Shown here: positions 1 to 12,153 of the stretch, in pieces
Numbering within the stretch: position 1 is the stretch's first letter
Layout of the letters: every line of letters begins with the position of its first letter
Source: Cinchona pubescens
Taxonomy: Eukaryota > Streptophyta > Magnoliopsida > Gentianales > Rubiaceae
Reading direction: 5' to 3'
DNA length: 64,000 bases
Assembly: GCA_025175665.1 (NCBI GenBank)
Contig: JANKKI010000405.1
Location: forward strand, 868,001 to 932,000
Notes under the pieces: model-generated
What the model was told of the DNA's origin: nothing
What the model saw: only the letters and a program-made list of their open reading frames with translations
Databases searched by the model: none
Made by a program: the position numbers and the translations under genes

Positions 1-244
1 AGCTAATAATGACTTGTTCAAGGGAGTTATATACATTTGTTAGTAATTTGATTTTCCGATACAATATTCTTTCTCTTATGCAGTTATAAAGTTGTAAATA
101 CAACAAACTTAAAAGAGCCTTCGACAGATATACAGCAAAGTATGGAGAAATACATCATTCTAACTTGATTAGAATCAAGCATTTTTATGTGGATAATATA
201 AAAATGATAAAATATGACACTTGGTTATCCTAATCTTTATTTCT
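1..244. other. AT-rich sequence, nothing recognised
   Basis: I see no coding potential or repeat end here. The direct-repeat homology with the LTR near 7.24 kb starts at about position 245, so this stretch is either replaced or very diverged LTR sequence, or flanking DNA. Confidence 0.4.
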
Positions 245-1438
245 CATGTTAATTAGGTCTATCAATATAATTCGTGAAAATGTGGAATCCTCCTATCATT
301 ACAACTAACCGAATTTGATTATCTATCCTTGGAATTCTAGGTGACCAACGAGGAGAATTCTCTGCCAAGATCAAATTCTACCCCTAATTTAAAGACTAAT
401 CTAGGTATAAATGGAGGTCTAACTTCCGTTCTCGCTTTGATTAATTAATTAAGGAGTTGTCAACTCCCTTAATTATCCCTTATAGTTCATTAGCATTTGC
501 AATTTGTCCATTTCACCACTCAAGCAACCAAATCAACCTTCACCTATATGGAATTTGCATAACCTAACGGTAAACCATAACTATTTGAAGCATCGCAAAA
601 GCACTAAATTAAAATAAAGCATGGAAAATAAATAAACCAGACTAGACATTAAAACTCAAGAAAGCTAGTAAAATAAATCATTTAAACGAAAACTTGTAGA
701 TTAAAACACATAAATAAATAATGTTAACTAAAGTAAATAAGAAATTAATAACCAAACAAAGTAGATTAAACATGAATATAACACTTACAAACCAAAATCT
801 TCAATGTTCAACATAGAACTCAACTAGACTAAGAGAGAAATGGAAGAATGAAAACTCGGCAAAAGGTTTCTCCTTTGGTGACCATCCGAGCAAAATAAAG
901 AAAGAAAACTGGGTAGTTAGGTTCTAAAATCTGACCCTAATGGCGTAATTAAAGGTACAGGGTTTGAGATTGAAATGACCAAACAACCCTCAAAAACTAG
1001 GTAAAGAAGTAGAAATTTGAGCTGATGTAGCATAATTCACTGCCATCCAAGTTTGGCCTACACAACTCGGTCGACGCCAATTGCCATGTAACTTGGTTGG
1101 ATGAAGGACAAGCAATTACCCTAAAATGGTTGGCCATTTGTGAAGTGGTACTAGCAGCCTTGGGCTGCCAGCTTCATTTTCCACCCCTTCGCTATTTCGC
1201 CAGTTTGTATCACGCTTCCGATTCAATCCTTTCCCCACCTACCTTACACACAAACATAACACACATTATTACTATAAGTAACTAATACTAAGTTAACAAT
1301 TAAAACTAAATAAAATAATCATTAACACAAAAAAGTAGAAATTTACAAAAACACAAGCGTCAACCCCAAAAATGCTTGAACAAGTTCAAAAACCACTTAA
1401 ATTAGGGCTAGAATAATCCTAATTTCTTAGGGTTATCA
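245..1438 (-). repeat. 3' LTR (left end truncated) of a decayed minus-strand gypsy-like element
   Basis: This stretch aligns along its length with 7,240-8,326 in the same orientation. Shared landmarks include the block around 'tttgattatctatccttgga' and the ACTAAA-rich stretch after it. Read on the minus strand it starts TGATAACCC, directly after a purine tract, as a 3' LTR should. The matching sequence of the other LTR left of about 7,240 (6,906-7,240) has no counterpart here, so this copy is truncated at its far end. The copies differ by many substitutions and indels, so the element is old. The 62-codon ORF inside it has no family signature. Confidence 0.65.
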
Positions 1439-1452
1439 ATAACCCCAACTTA
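1439..1452 (-). other. polypurine tract
   Basis: The minus strand reads AAGTTGGGGTTAT immediately before the LTR start TGATAACCC. It closely matches the tract AAGTGTGGGGTAATT before TGATAAG in the Athila element at 61.79 kb, which fixes the orientation of this element as minus. Confidence 0.6.
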
Positions 1453-2924
1453 AGGTTCTTCTAGTCATTAACAAAACAAAATAGGAAAAGACTAAGAACA
1501 AACTAAAATACTACAAACATGTAACACATAACACCACTAAAGGAATGAAAATTGGGAATTTTGAACTCTATTGCACTTCTTAAAAGTGAAATTGGTGATT
1601 TGACTCGAGAAATTTAATTTTTCTTCCACCTGCTATTTCAAAAAAAAACCGTATCTTAGTTTTTATCACAAGAATAACTTTAACTAGGTAAAATTGAATG
1701 CAAGGCCAATTGATCAAATGTGGGTTAATTTAGGATAAACTAAGGTAATTTTTTCGCAAACCGTTCAAATCTATCCTTGGCCATTACCAACCAATATTCC
1801 ATATTAGAAGTGGAATCATTAGAACTTAATTTAAAGTAACAAAAAATTGAAATGAACATCCAAAAACCTATTGATCCAAATTACGATGGTCTGTAAGATT
1901 CAAAATGATTATGGACAGTACACAATAGTTCATTAACATCCTTGTTGGCATTCTAAGTCCTAATGGCATATTTTGAAATTGTGAATGTGTGTAATGCTGA
2001 ACTACATGCCCTTACTTGCCTTATTGATCTAAGGTACTTTTGATTTTTTTTTACTTTTGATTTGGTTTTTAATTTCTTATGCTCTTCTTCTTTTCTTTTG
2101 TGAATAAAACATCTAAATTGTTCCCAATCTTAACCCAAAGAATGGAATGAAATACGTCCTAGAAATGTTTACAAGAATTAATCCAACCTTAGCAAAATTA
2201 ATAACAAAAATGCAATTTCAATATTAATGATGAATGATGAAAGGGTGACCTAAATCATTTCCAACCCCAACTTAGAATAGGTCGTTTGTAAAAGAATGGA
2301 CTTGGTTAGTTTTGAGACATTTTTTAAAACGTAGAAGTGTGTGGATAATTTACCAGTTTACTTGAAATTGACATTGGAAAAATGTTTAACATAAAATATT
2401 GCTTTTTTGAGACAAAAAAACTAAAGGAGAAAGCATTTTTTATCAAAAAAAATGGAAAATCTGTAGAGTTTGAATGTTTAAATCCCACATTTGTGAAATT
2501 CAAACATAAATGCAATTTATGTTCAACCTTCCACTTCTAATTTCGAACAACACAACAATTATTCAACATTAAACAAACAATATTTCAAATGAACAAGACA
2601 CATACAAACTACCAACCATTTCAAATTATCTCAATTGATGAGTTACTATCTCAACCCACCACTCACCAAGTCACAAATCGTAAAAGCACCTACTAAAAAG
2701 GACTTAAACATAAAGACAAGATGAAATTAATGAATAATTTTCAATTATTCTTGGATATTCCAAAAGTTGTTTTAGATGAAGGACAACATTTCTTCCACAA
2801 TGAATTCGTGCATACAACAAACCTTTCGAGTCTGTAGAATTTAAGAAAAATAATGACAAAAATAATTTCAATTATATCAAAAAAGGATGAGTTATGATCT
2901 CTAGATCTAAGTCCATTGATTCTT

Positions 2925-3195
2925 AATTTGTTGACTCGAGGGCTTCACAGCTTGACCTCAAAATTTAATTTGATCGAGGTCTTGACAAGTAGATTTCCAA
3001 ATTTGACTCGGAGGCTTAACAGATTGATTTTGAAATTTGATTTGATTAAGGGTGTGACAACTTGATCTAGAACTTTTCTTTGATCAAGGGCTTGAAATTT
3101 TGATCTTGAATTTTGAATTTGATCGAGGTCTTGACAGCTTGAACTTGAAATTTGATTTGATTGATAGCTTGACATCTTGATCGTGGATCGATCTT
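2925..3195. repeat. imperfect tandem repeat, unit about 60 bp
   Basis: Four to five diverged copies of a unit built on 'tttgatcgaggtcttgacag' and 'cttgaacttgaaatttgatt' follow one another. A 76-codon minus-strand ORF across it is a by-product of the repeat: its residues are low complexity and repeat with the unit. Confidence 0.7.
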
Positions 3196-3359
3196 TGACT
3201 TCTTTATACCTTAACTTTTGAAAGGCTTGAAGAACTTTCTGGAGGACTTCACCTCTTCATTGTGGAAGACTTGAAAAGTTAGGATGAAGAATTTAGAAAG
3301 CTCTTATCTTCTTAGAGCTTTCAAGAATATATGTATCTGCATGCCTAAGGGTGACCCCT

Positions 3360-3367
3360 TATTTATA
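3360..3367 (-). promoter_or_regulatory. candidate TATA box, possibly of a nested LTR
   Basis: The minus strand reads TATAAATA followed by AGGGG. Around it (about 3.2-3.65 kb) the sequence has the look of an LTR promoter region, but I could not find matching ends or a target duplication, so a nested solo LTR is only a suggestion. Confidence 0.3.
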
Positions 3368-4070
3368 CATGTAGGATGAGAGGAGTTGGAATGGTTTGAC
3401 ATTATCCTACCCTGATCAACTTTTCAACAACGAAACATGAATGTAAAATAATTAGAATACTTCCCTATCATCTATCTCTTAAAGAGATAAAATTCCAAAA
3501 AGGAAATATAAATATATAAGGAATTTATTACGTATAATATTATCCCTTTATTTGATTTTTTTAATAGAAAGATAAATATGAACGTATAAATCTCTATTGC
3601 AGAATGAAATTTATGTAGGATACCACTCTAAGATAACAATGCAGGAACTTTAGTTAGTATAGAACTTTCATTGCCTAAAATGGAATGCTATTAAATAAGC
3701 ACAATTTCAACGCCAAACAATAGTGTCACCTTTAATCATGGATTTCATCAATAATGAGCTCAACACAATACAAATCAATAGGTAATTCTAAGTAAATCAA
3801 ATAAATGCAAGGTTTGATAATATTACGAGTCTTTGAAATTGCTTTTCTTTCTCCAACCATTATGCTGCACCAAGTAAGAGTCATTGGAGATTCATAGGGT
3901 TCAAACAATTAAAAGACGCACATAAGAATACGGTGTTCAACATAATACGAAGGTTATATAATACTTAATTCATCCTCCTAGCTTAGTTTTGCACCCTATT
4001 ATATCCAAAAGTCATTCAACAATCAAGACTATTCTAAAACTACACCAAGCATTCACATGGATTCCCTTAA

Positions 4071-5293
4071 GGGTAAATTCACCTATCCTTGCAGTTTGGC
4101 CATTTGCCACATACCCTCCTTATGGTTTAAAAATATAAAAATACTCCCTTATACTTATGGTTTAAGTGTCTAATGGATGGAAAAAACATTCCGTTATAGA
4201 GATTGACAAACACGCTCGTCAAGTGTGCGCTTGTTCATGAAATTTTTGAAACTCTAATTGCAAGCGTGAGCTTGTTCTTGAAAATTTTGAAATTCTAACT
4301 GTTATCTACTCAAAATATCCCTTTTTATCTACTTTGGATTAATGAAGTGCATGCCTAACAAACATGGGGAGAAATGAGAATGAAACAAAATCCTTGGGGA
4401 TAAAATAAAAAAAAATCACTTATCCATCTTCTTTCATTCCATCTTTCTCAGCCACCTATTCGAACTTCCAGGGTTGCCACTCTCAACCAACTAGCACCAA
4501 TCCCACCCTGGGTTGTTAACTTACCCCTATTAGTTACTTATCTCAACAATGTTAATTTGCTTTAGGTGGCTGACTCTTGGGAGAATTAGATGTGTATCTT
4601 AGACTCCTTCTACCACTCGATATGCCACCCCTCCTCAGTTCAGCACCCCATTTCCCTTTCCCCTACCTTGATCAATTCCTCCACCAACCAAGCCTATACC
4701 TTGATTGAACCCCTTCCTCACTTAATCTACTTCTTACAATTCTCCCCTCTACTATCCCGCCACCCCAGCCATTCCCTCACCTGATCGACACATCACCATC
4801 CTTCCCACCACCATCTCATTATCCCAGCTCCTTCCCTCACCCTTACCTAGCCCTCATCCATCCCATCTAGCCACCCATCCCCATCACGTCTACTTTTACT
4901 AGCCACCCCACACACTGTATTTTTTATTTTTAGATTATGATTTTTTCTTTGTCATTTCAGCTAAAAAAATAATTTTTTGGTTTTCTTACTTTTATTCTTA
5001 TATTTTTCCTTTATTTTTTTCATTCCACCATACATTTTTCCTTTTTATTTTATTTTTAATTTATTTTTATTTCTAATTTTATGGTTTTTATTTTTAAAAG
5101 GATATGATATTTAATAGATAGCAAAGAACACAAGGGTATAACTGACCAAATTATTGGTTTGTTAGTGAAGTACTTTTTTGTCTATTGGACAATTAAACCA
5201 AACACAAGGGGATATTTTTAGATTTTTAACCATAAGAGGGATATCAGGTAAAGAGCTAAACCATATGTGATGTAAGTGGAATTTACTGTTTCC
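4071..5293. mobile_element. non-autonomous Mutator-like element
   Basis: The left end (gggtaaattcacc) and the reverse complement of the right end (ggaaacagtaaattccac) introduce inverted arms of about 130 bp. Both arms share blocks such as 'cttatggtttaaaaat' and 'atggtttaa' in the same order. Terminal GGGTAAATTA-like sequence is typical of plant Mutator-like elements. I could not resolve a clean 9-bp target duplication. No transposase is present. The interior from 4.43 to 4.92 kb is strongly pyrimidine- and C-rich on the plus strand (many CCAC, CCCTCACC, CCAGCC runs), unlike its AT-rich surroundings. It is inserted inside the decayed LTR element. Confidence 0.6.
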
Positions 5294-5849
5294 TTAAAAT
5301 CTCAAATTTAGCAAAGAAACTGTATGAATAATTAGAATTTTCACATCAAATGGCAAAAAAAAAGTCCAATTTCATCTACACATTCGATATAAAAATCATA
5401 AGAAGTCATATAATCCCATCATCATCAACACCTATGCCAAAAATGTATTCAAGTGTAGCAAAAGTTATTCACAACACCAAGCATATGATAAGCTAAGCAC
5501 AAGGCTTAAGCCTTTATTTAACCCACTGGACTCTTAAACTAAAGCATTTAAACTATTTAAAGAAAAATAAAAGATTAAGTAAGAAAAGTCTCCCCTTATA
5601 TGGTCAGGAAAGTTTGTCGAGGATATCAAGGAGAATTTGCTCCATTAATTAGCATTTATGAAATTCCCAAAGACATGTGGAACTCCAGCATCTATAGTTA
5701 TCTCCTCAACTCCTAGTATGTACCCCTCACTTTCCATTCCTTTGGCTAGCTCTTTATCCATAATACTCTAAATGACACTTCTTTGGAAAAGATGGTATAG
5801 TGATGTGAGTGATTTTTTAGTTCCTCTTTATAGTGCATAGTTCATGACA
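5294..5849. mobile_element. internal region of the decayed LTR element, non-coding
   Basis: AT-rich and stop-rich in all frames. It lies between the nested Mutator-like element and the gag-like relic, and I see no motif in it. Confidence 0.35.
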
Positions 5850-6651
5850 AGGTCATCACAAAATTATTTCTCTCAAAGTGCCCATTTTCTCTTTTAGTTA
5901 GAAAGAATGTAGGAGTCCCTTGGGTTTGTTCTGCCAACTTTCTTTTGATTTTGTCAATTTGTGTTCTATGTTCTTTATGGATTCAACCTGGCACTTGAAG
6001 GCTTTTGTCATATCCTCTATAAAGATAGTCAGTATCTTCTTTAATCTTGCCTCATCTTGTTCTCCTTGAGTCGATGTGGCTTTCCAACAAGTATTGGATG
6101 ACCAGGTTGTTTCAAATCCCTATCCAAGAGGTTCTTCATATTCAGTTTGAGTATATTCACAACCAAACAACTCAATTGATTCTCCATGTTGATCGTACCT
6201 CCCAAACTTGCATTCTTCTATAGGCATTGGTGAGTATTGACGGAATAATTCCATGCAAACTATTCACCTCAATATTCTATAGAATTTAGTTGGGTTAGGG
6301 TGATTCCTTGAGTTTTATTTGTGAGTTCTTCCATCTCTTGAATAAGATTCATCATTGTGGGTAAGAGATGGTGACTCGCACTTTTGGGCTTCATTTGTTC
6401 AACATAGGCTCTTGAGGTATAGAAAAAGGGTTGGAGTATTCTTCCTGGGCTCGAATAAGTATTTGGATTGTTATACCATCCACTGTCATAGTCCAAAGAG
6501 CAGGGAGGTTCATCATAAGATACATGCTCATTGGTCATGCATCCATACTCACAAGAATGAAAATATCCTTCACATGATTCATCAAAACTCATGTTTTGAA
6601 TGTTCTTATGATATTGACACTGAAAACAAGCAAAATCAAGTACAAAAATAA
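5850..6651 (-). pseudogene. gag-like relic of the non-autonomous LTR element
   Basis: The best-preserved part is a 130-codon minus-strand frame (6,661-6,269) in which the sequence from MSFDESCEGYF onward is acidic and aromatic (CEYGCMT, DEPPC, SLDYDSGWYNN), a composition seen in proteins of plant LTR elements that lack pol. Further along the minus strand, after frame changes and stops, a piece reading CQVESIKNIEHKLTKSKE followed by KPKGLL resembles the gag C-terminus of Athila-like elements, where a short segment of form SI-NLE-Q-Q-A is followed by a P-G-LPS motif. No zinc knuckle, protease or RT follows. I infer a non-autonomous element whose gag-like ORF has decayed. The exact lineage is uncertain. 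Confidence 0.5.
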
Positions 6652-6883
6652 AACAACACAAATAAGTAAAATGGGAAGTTTTAAACTAGTGACAAGTCTA
6701 ACCTATCCACTCAAAATAGCAAATCTTTTTCAATTTTAAATATAAAAGAAGTGGACTATCAAAAGGAAAAATCATTTTGGTTTTTCAATAGAGGAAACAA
6801 ACTATGGAAATGGGCAAACAACATATAAGTAAATTCTAAATTAGTATTCTAGATAAATTAAATCAATATCGCCAGAGACTCAA

Positions 6884-6901
6884 TCCATAGCAATGGTGCA
6901 A
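6884..6901 (-). other. degenerate primer-binding site
   Basis: The minus strand reads TTGCACCATTGCTATGGA just inside the 5' LTR. It matches the intact tRNA-Asp type site at 63,352 (TGGCGCCGTTGCCGGGGA) at about two thirds of positions, and most differences are C to T or G to A. This is what a methylated, decayed primer site would look like. Confidence 0.45.
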
Positions 6902-6905
6902 AAAA

Positions 6906-8326
6906 ATTGATGCATTCTAATTTTACATTTATAACCACCTAATTCTACTTTTAACTAGAAGACACACTACACATATACGGGGTCAAATAAGAGATAGCGA
7001 AAATAGGTCAATCGCACAAAGATTGGATGGCAAGTACCAGCTATTTGACTCGAATCTTATGTGAAGTAGCGAAAGAAGAAGTGATACGAGTTAAGCTAAA
7101 CATAAAAGACTAAGAATGAATCAGAAGGCACATTAGAGTTTAGACTATCCAACTCTCGGACTTCAATTAATTCGTTGGGTCGGTTAGTTCAATTAGCCAA
7201 ATTATTTGTTGATTCCCTTAGTTAAACTAATACCGATTCCTTGTGGTAATTAGGTCTCTCAATTTAATTAGTTTAAATGCAGATTTCTCCTGTCAGTACA
7301 ACTAACCAAATTTGATTATCTATCCTTGGAAATCTAGTTTACCCCAACTAGGAGAAATCTTAGTCAAGATCAAATTCTACCTTAATCCAATCACTAATCT
7401 AGGTCTAAATTAAAGTCTAACTTTTGTTCTTGCCCCGATTAACTAATTATATATTAAGGAAGTTTTCATTTCCTCTAATTATTCCTTATAGTTTATTAGC
7501 ATTGTCCCATTGATCCGTTTAACCACTCAACCAACCAAATCAACTTTAATCTATATGAAATTCGCATCACTTAATGCTAGCCCATAATTATTTAAAGAAT
7601 TGTTAAAAGCACTAAAGCAAAATAAAGAATGGAATACAAACAAACTAGACTGAACATTAAAACTAAAGAAAGCTAGTAAGGAAATCATTTAAATGCAAAC
7701 TAGTAGATTAAAGCACTTAAATAAATCATGTAAACTAAAGTAAACAAGACATTAATAACAAAAAAATAGATTAAATATAACACCTAAAAATCATTAATCT
7801 CCAATTTTTAACATAGAACTCAACTAGACCAAGAGAGACATGGAAGAAAGAAAACTAGGATAAAGGCATATTTATAGTGGTAATTGAGTTTATGGATGAG
7901 AAAACCAAAGAGGCCACGAAAAGTAGGTTAAAAGTAAACTTTCACACCCATTATTGCAATATAGTTCGCAATCGACCAAGTTTTGGCCTTCACAACTTGG
8001 CCGGCAACAAAGTGCCCTCTACCTTGATTATCCATCGACCAACCAATTGGCCTTGAATAGTTGGCCGGCGGCAAAGAACTTTATTTTCTGTCGATTTGTG
8101 GCGTACTTTCTATTCAATTTTGTCTTGGCCAAACTCTACACACAAACATAACACAGATTAATATAAGCAATTAATACTAAATTAACACTTAAAAACTAAA
8201 TAAAAGACTTATTAACATGTAAAAGTAGAAATATAGGTAAACACAAACGTAAACCCTAAAAATGCTTAACTAGTTCAAAAAATGCTCAAATTAGGACAGG
8301 AATAACCCTAATTTTTTAGCTTATCA
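6906..8326 (-). repeat. 5' LTR of the decayed minus-strand element
   Basis: This is the partner of the repeat at 245-1,438. On the minus strand it starts TGATAAGCTAAAAAATT (plus-strand end ...ttatca at 8,326) and runs to the degenerate primer site. The distance and orientation of the two copies, the purine tract at 1.44 kb and the primer site at 6.89 kb together define an element of about 8 kb. The left boundary is set by the primer site, not by a clean CA end. Confidence 0.6.
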
Positions 8327-9540
8327 ACTCTAAAAATCAATGTCATACAAGATATTTCTCCAAAAATTATTTGGAATGAGGTTATTCATCATATTTTCGT
8401 TATTTATCACATAGTACATTATCTTATGATTGTGGAAGTCAAGGACAAATTTGAAAATTTCATAAGAGACTCATATTATTGTTCATTATTTAATAAAAAT
8501 ATATGTAAAGAAATTGGTAATATTTATAGAATTTTCATATCCCATATGGGATCAAAATTCCACAAATTTTTGACAATAGTTTTTCTTTCTTTTTTTTCAT
8601 CAAATAGAATTTGTTGGGAAATAAGTTTTTGTTAACATTAGTTTAGATATAATTCTAGCACTAGAGGTTGATTTCAAGAAATGACATGATAAAAGAGTAT
8701 ATTTTTCAATCTATATCCAAGTTAAAATATTTTATAAAATGTTAGGTCATCTCAAACTCAAATAAGAAGGAGCCATAAAAGAACTTGAAATGTTTATATA
8801 AGTTTAAACAACTATTTTCTCTTTTTTGGTCGATCTACAGTGAATTAAGAAACGTAATTATAGAGAAGAGTTTTTTATTCCTGGCATAACAAAATAATAT
8901 AGTGATATAATCATGTGCTTTTACAAAAATGATTGGTATTAAAATATTGAATTTAACTAACAAAAAATGTAGAACATGTACATATGGTTAAACATAGAAA
9001 TAAGTTGTGTGTTCTTAAGTACATATGATTAAACATAGAAATAAGTTGTGTGTTCTTATAGAATAGGCACAACAAACATTTATTAAATTGTAATTTTCTT
9101 CATTTTAATGATTTGATTATATTAAACCATATTTGATAGATAAGTCAAGAAGTAAATTATGTTCTATTTAGAACTCAAAAGTTTTGTTGTTTAATAAAAA
9201 AGTTATTTACACAATTACAAAATGTTTGTGTAAATTTCATTTAAATATGCCAATTTTTAGTCACCGAATGAAGTTATTCTTTGGGGAATTAATTACTAAG
9301 AAAAATCAAATTAATCATTCCATTTGCTGATTATGTTCAGATGAATCACTAATTTATATGCAATTTAACATGTCTGTCTCTTAATGAATCTTTTATATAT
9401 TTTTTTGAATGAAAGTAGAAATCAAGTGAGGTTATCTGTGGAAGTTAAAACTAAATTTTTTTTCAAGCCTTTAGTAATAAAGATTTTTGAAATGACATGA
9501 AAGTTATAGTAGAAAAATTATCCTTTTTATAGTAATTAAT
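8327..9540. other. AT-rich DNA without a recognisable gene
   Basis: Only short ORFs occur here, including a 69-codon one at 8,426 with no recognisable motif. The only structure I see is a short tandem duplication at 8,978-9,059. Confidence 0.5.
8978..9059. repeat. 41-bp tandem duplication
   Basis: Two adjacent copies start gtacatatg(g/a)ttaaacat and end gtgtgttctta. They differ at very few positions, so the duplication is recent relative to the surroundings. Confidence 0.85.
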
Positions 9541-10257
9541 GTTTTTAACTCGTTCTTCTTGTTTTAACTCCCCACACACAAAGGGATAATGGATGGGAGT
9601 TTTCAAGATATTTCTTACCGTTAACAAAAATAGAAGAAAACAAAATATGAGTGAAAATAATAAAAGCCTGATAAACTACAAATAAATATCTAATTACAAA
9701 ATAATTTTATGAAAGTAGGTATGCCTGGAAAAGAATAAAAACAAAAGTTGCCAGTATACATTCATTCTGGAAAGGAAAACTGTATTCCTGGAAAATTTTT
9801 ACTTTCCTAATTCTATTCATTGGTAAAGAAATTTTAATTTAGAGATGAGAGCGTTACTGTTGATGATAAAATTGAGACAGAAGCGTTTACACATATGATG
9901 ACAAAATTCGTCAAACTTTCTCAAATTGATCTCAACCATGTATTTACTCTAGGGCAGAAAAGGTTGAGGAAAATTACGTTAGATGAGGAACGCATACTAG
10001 CAATTTGGTCACAACAGGAAAATACTCTTAGGACATTGAATACCACTAACCAATTTAAGGAAAAATGGTAAAAGTTATGGAGAGATTTAAGTATTTTTTT
10101 ATTTAACTATAATTATGTGATTCATCAAAGTCAACAATGGCCAATATGATAGACGCTATTTGAATATTCATTAACAAATTGTACAACTAAGATTTAGTCA
10201 TTAACAAGATTTTCTCAATTAAACATAAGACAAGAATATATTTCTAAATTTTTATCT
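9541..10257. repeat. repeat X, copy 1
   Basis: This stretch aligns with 40,806-41,050 and then 42,290-42,912. Shared blocks include 'ttaactcccc', 'aatggatggga', 'cattggtaaag', 'gatgataaaat', 'catggtatttactct' and 'gacattgaataccactaacc'. A shorter relative lies at 11,036-11,750. It is probably the relic of an old dispersed element, but I recognise no coding domain or terminus. It matters as an empty-site reference for the insertions in copy 3. Confidence 0.6.
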
Positions 10258-10512
10258 GGAGCCAAAACAACACCACACCAATGGCCCCAAAGTTTAAATC
10301 GTATCAAGAATATAAGGTCCTGATCCAATGACTACATCGCATCTTCACTTTTTCCGCATTCCTATTCCGATAAGGGGTAGTCACCGTTCTTGAAGAAAAG
10401 AAAGATAGCCCAATTGCTTGAGAGCATAGCTTCAGTTAATCCCATTAAATAGTTGTCGTAGAGATTTGGAGGAAGTTAACTAATTTTGTACGTGATTATA
10501 AGCCCCAATCCT

Positions 10513-10547
<35 letters not shown>

Positions 10548-10705
10548 CCCCTATCCTTTTGTGCATCGAAATGGGATTTATCCTATTCCTTCATCTAAAC
10601 ATCCTCTTCTCTAATTTCATCAGCCCTTTATTTCTCTGTTTTTACTTTGATATGTTCAAATACTTTGATGTTGCTTTGCTTAATCCATGAGCTAATGCTT
10701 CTCAC
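10258..10705. repeat. repeat Y, copy 1
   Basis: Aligned with 13,935-14,360: shared blocks include 'aacaacaccac', 'ccaatggccc', 'aagtttaaa', 'cactttttcc', 'cttttgtgcat' and 'gagctaatgcttctc'. This copy is interrupted by a poly(A) insertion at 10,516-10,545. Confidence 0.65.
10501..10560 (+). mobile_element. poly(A)-only retroposed insertion with target duplication
   Basis: A run of about 27 A residues, preceded by a short T run, is flanked by AGCCCCAATCCTTTT on the left and AGCCCCTATCCTTTT on the right, a 15-bp direct repeat with one mismatch. The aligned repeat Y copy at 14.18 kb has a single 'agcacttgtccttttgtgcat' at this point and no A run. The layout fits target-primed retroposition that copied little more than an A tail. 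Confidence 0.6.
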
Positions 10706-11035
10706 AAACTGTGTCACAGGGGTGGATGCAGAATTGAACTTTATTGAAATTTTTGAAAAATAATATATTTTTAAAAGTCATGAGAAATAATATTAGATAA
10801 ATACATACATAAGAAGTAATTTTATAATCTTTAATATTTTTTAGAGATAAAATTTAATTTTTATAATAATATAATAAATTTAAAAAACTTTAAAGAGAGA
10901 AAAATATAATTTTGAACATAACAATCCTTTGCCATCCCACTATGATCTGCCCCTGCACTCACTCTTCTACATTTTATGTTTGCGAATATGTCTTGACAAA
11001 ACATATCGAGTTTGAGCGACACGAATTTTTTCATT
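10706..11035. other. AT-rich spacer
   Basis: No gene. The end of this stretch (about 10.95-11.04 kb, 'cactcactcttc' then 'atttttacaattt') is related to 26.0-26.1 kb. Confidence 0.4.
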
Positions 11036-11750
11036 TTTACAATTTAGTTACCATATTTACGAAAATACGTTAGATGAACGCATGCAAGCAATTCGGTCAC
11101 AATTTGGCCACTACGGGAAAATAGTCTAACCAATATGATTATAAGAAAAATGGTAAAAATTATGTAGAGATTTAAGTATTTTTCAGCTATAGTTATGTAA
11201 TTCATCAAGGTCAATCATGACCAATACGATAGACTCTATTTGAATATTCATTAACAAACAGTATAACTAAAATTCAGTAATAAACTAGATTTACTCGGCT
11301 AACACAAGGATGAGAATATATTCCTGAATTTTTTATCCGTGTGCTGGAATAGTTGCTAGATAAATAATGTTGTCTAATCATATACTTGGCACAATTTTAA
11401 GAAAGTATTTTGCATCTCTCTTAAAAACCATAATTTGTATTATGACATCCAGGAGCGCAACCAGTATCCTATTAAATTCTACAAATAAGATCCTCCACTT
11501 ATCAATAAAATTACCTTAGCTAACAACAAAAATTAAAATATAATTTTGATTTTTTTCCTTCTTCTTTTGGGTCTTAGGACAAGGTTGAAATAGTTATCTA
11601 GATAAATAATTATTTACTCCGATACTATATTTGGTTCAAAACATAAGTGTTAAACATCCTCTTAAAAAAAAGCATAATTTGCATTATAACATCCATGGGC
11701 ATAACCTGGACCCAAGGGTGGGATGGTATTATTGTGTTTAATTCACAAAT
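11036..11750. repeat. repeat X, copy 2 (partial, internally duplicated)
   Basis: It matches repeat X from the 'aatttggtcacaa' region onward ('gatagactctatttgaatattc', 'ctaacacaaggatgag'). The tail is present twice, near 11.34 and 11.58 kb ('gaatagttgctagataaat' and 'gaaatagttatctagataaa'), showing a local duplication. Confidence 0.55.
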
Positions 11751-12153
11751 TATCAAATTATCTCAATTTCTGTAGTGACTTTAGAATTTGTGAAGAAGCG
11801 AATATAAAACTTAATTCCTCAAGGGAGCAAATGATAGATTAAAAAAATTTTAGGGACGCAATGCTAAGAGAAATGGGAGTTATAAAAATTCAAGGGGTGA
11901 AAAATCTGAAAGAAATTTGAAATAATAAACATTTTACTGATCTAAGTTATAATTTTTTAGAAAGCAAATGGCAAAAATAGTTATTAAACTATCACATAAG
12001 ATTTGATTTCAAGCCAATTAGATATGAAAAAAGGTCACTCAATTGCGTAAAGTGATGATTCTAGGTTGTTCTATCTATTTCGACCGCTAAAGCCTATGAA
12101 ACGTAATGCACGCTACATGAACCATAAAACTTTATAGGATGAAATTGTTATTT

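Larger units (their letters stand above)
1453..4070. mobile_element. 3' internal region of the decayed LTR element, non-coding
   Basis: No protease, reverse transcriptase or integrase motif is visible in any frame. The stretch is AT-rich and riddled with stops. It contains a tandem array at 2.93-3.19 kb and a possible nested promoter at 3.36 kb, both listed separately. Confidence 0.4.

Noticed and set aside
8426..8635. 69-codon ORF
   Set aside because: AT-rich, no motif, no second copy. It is expected by chance in such DNA.
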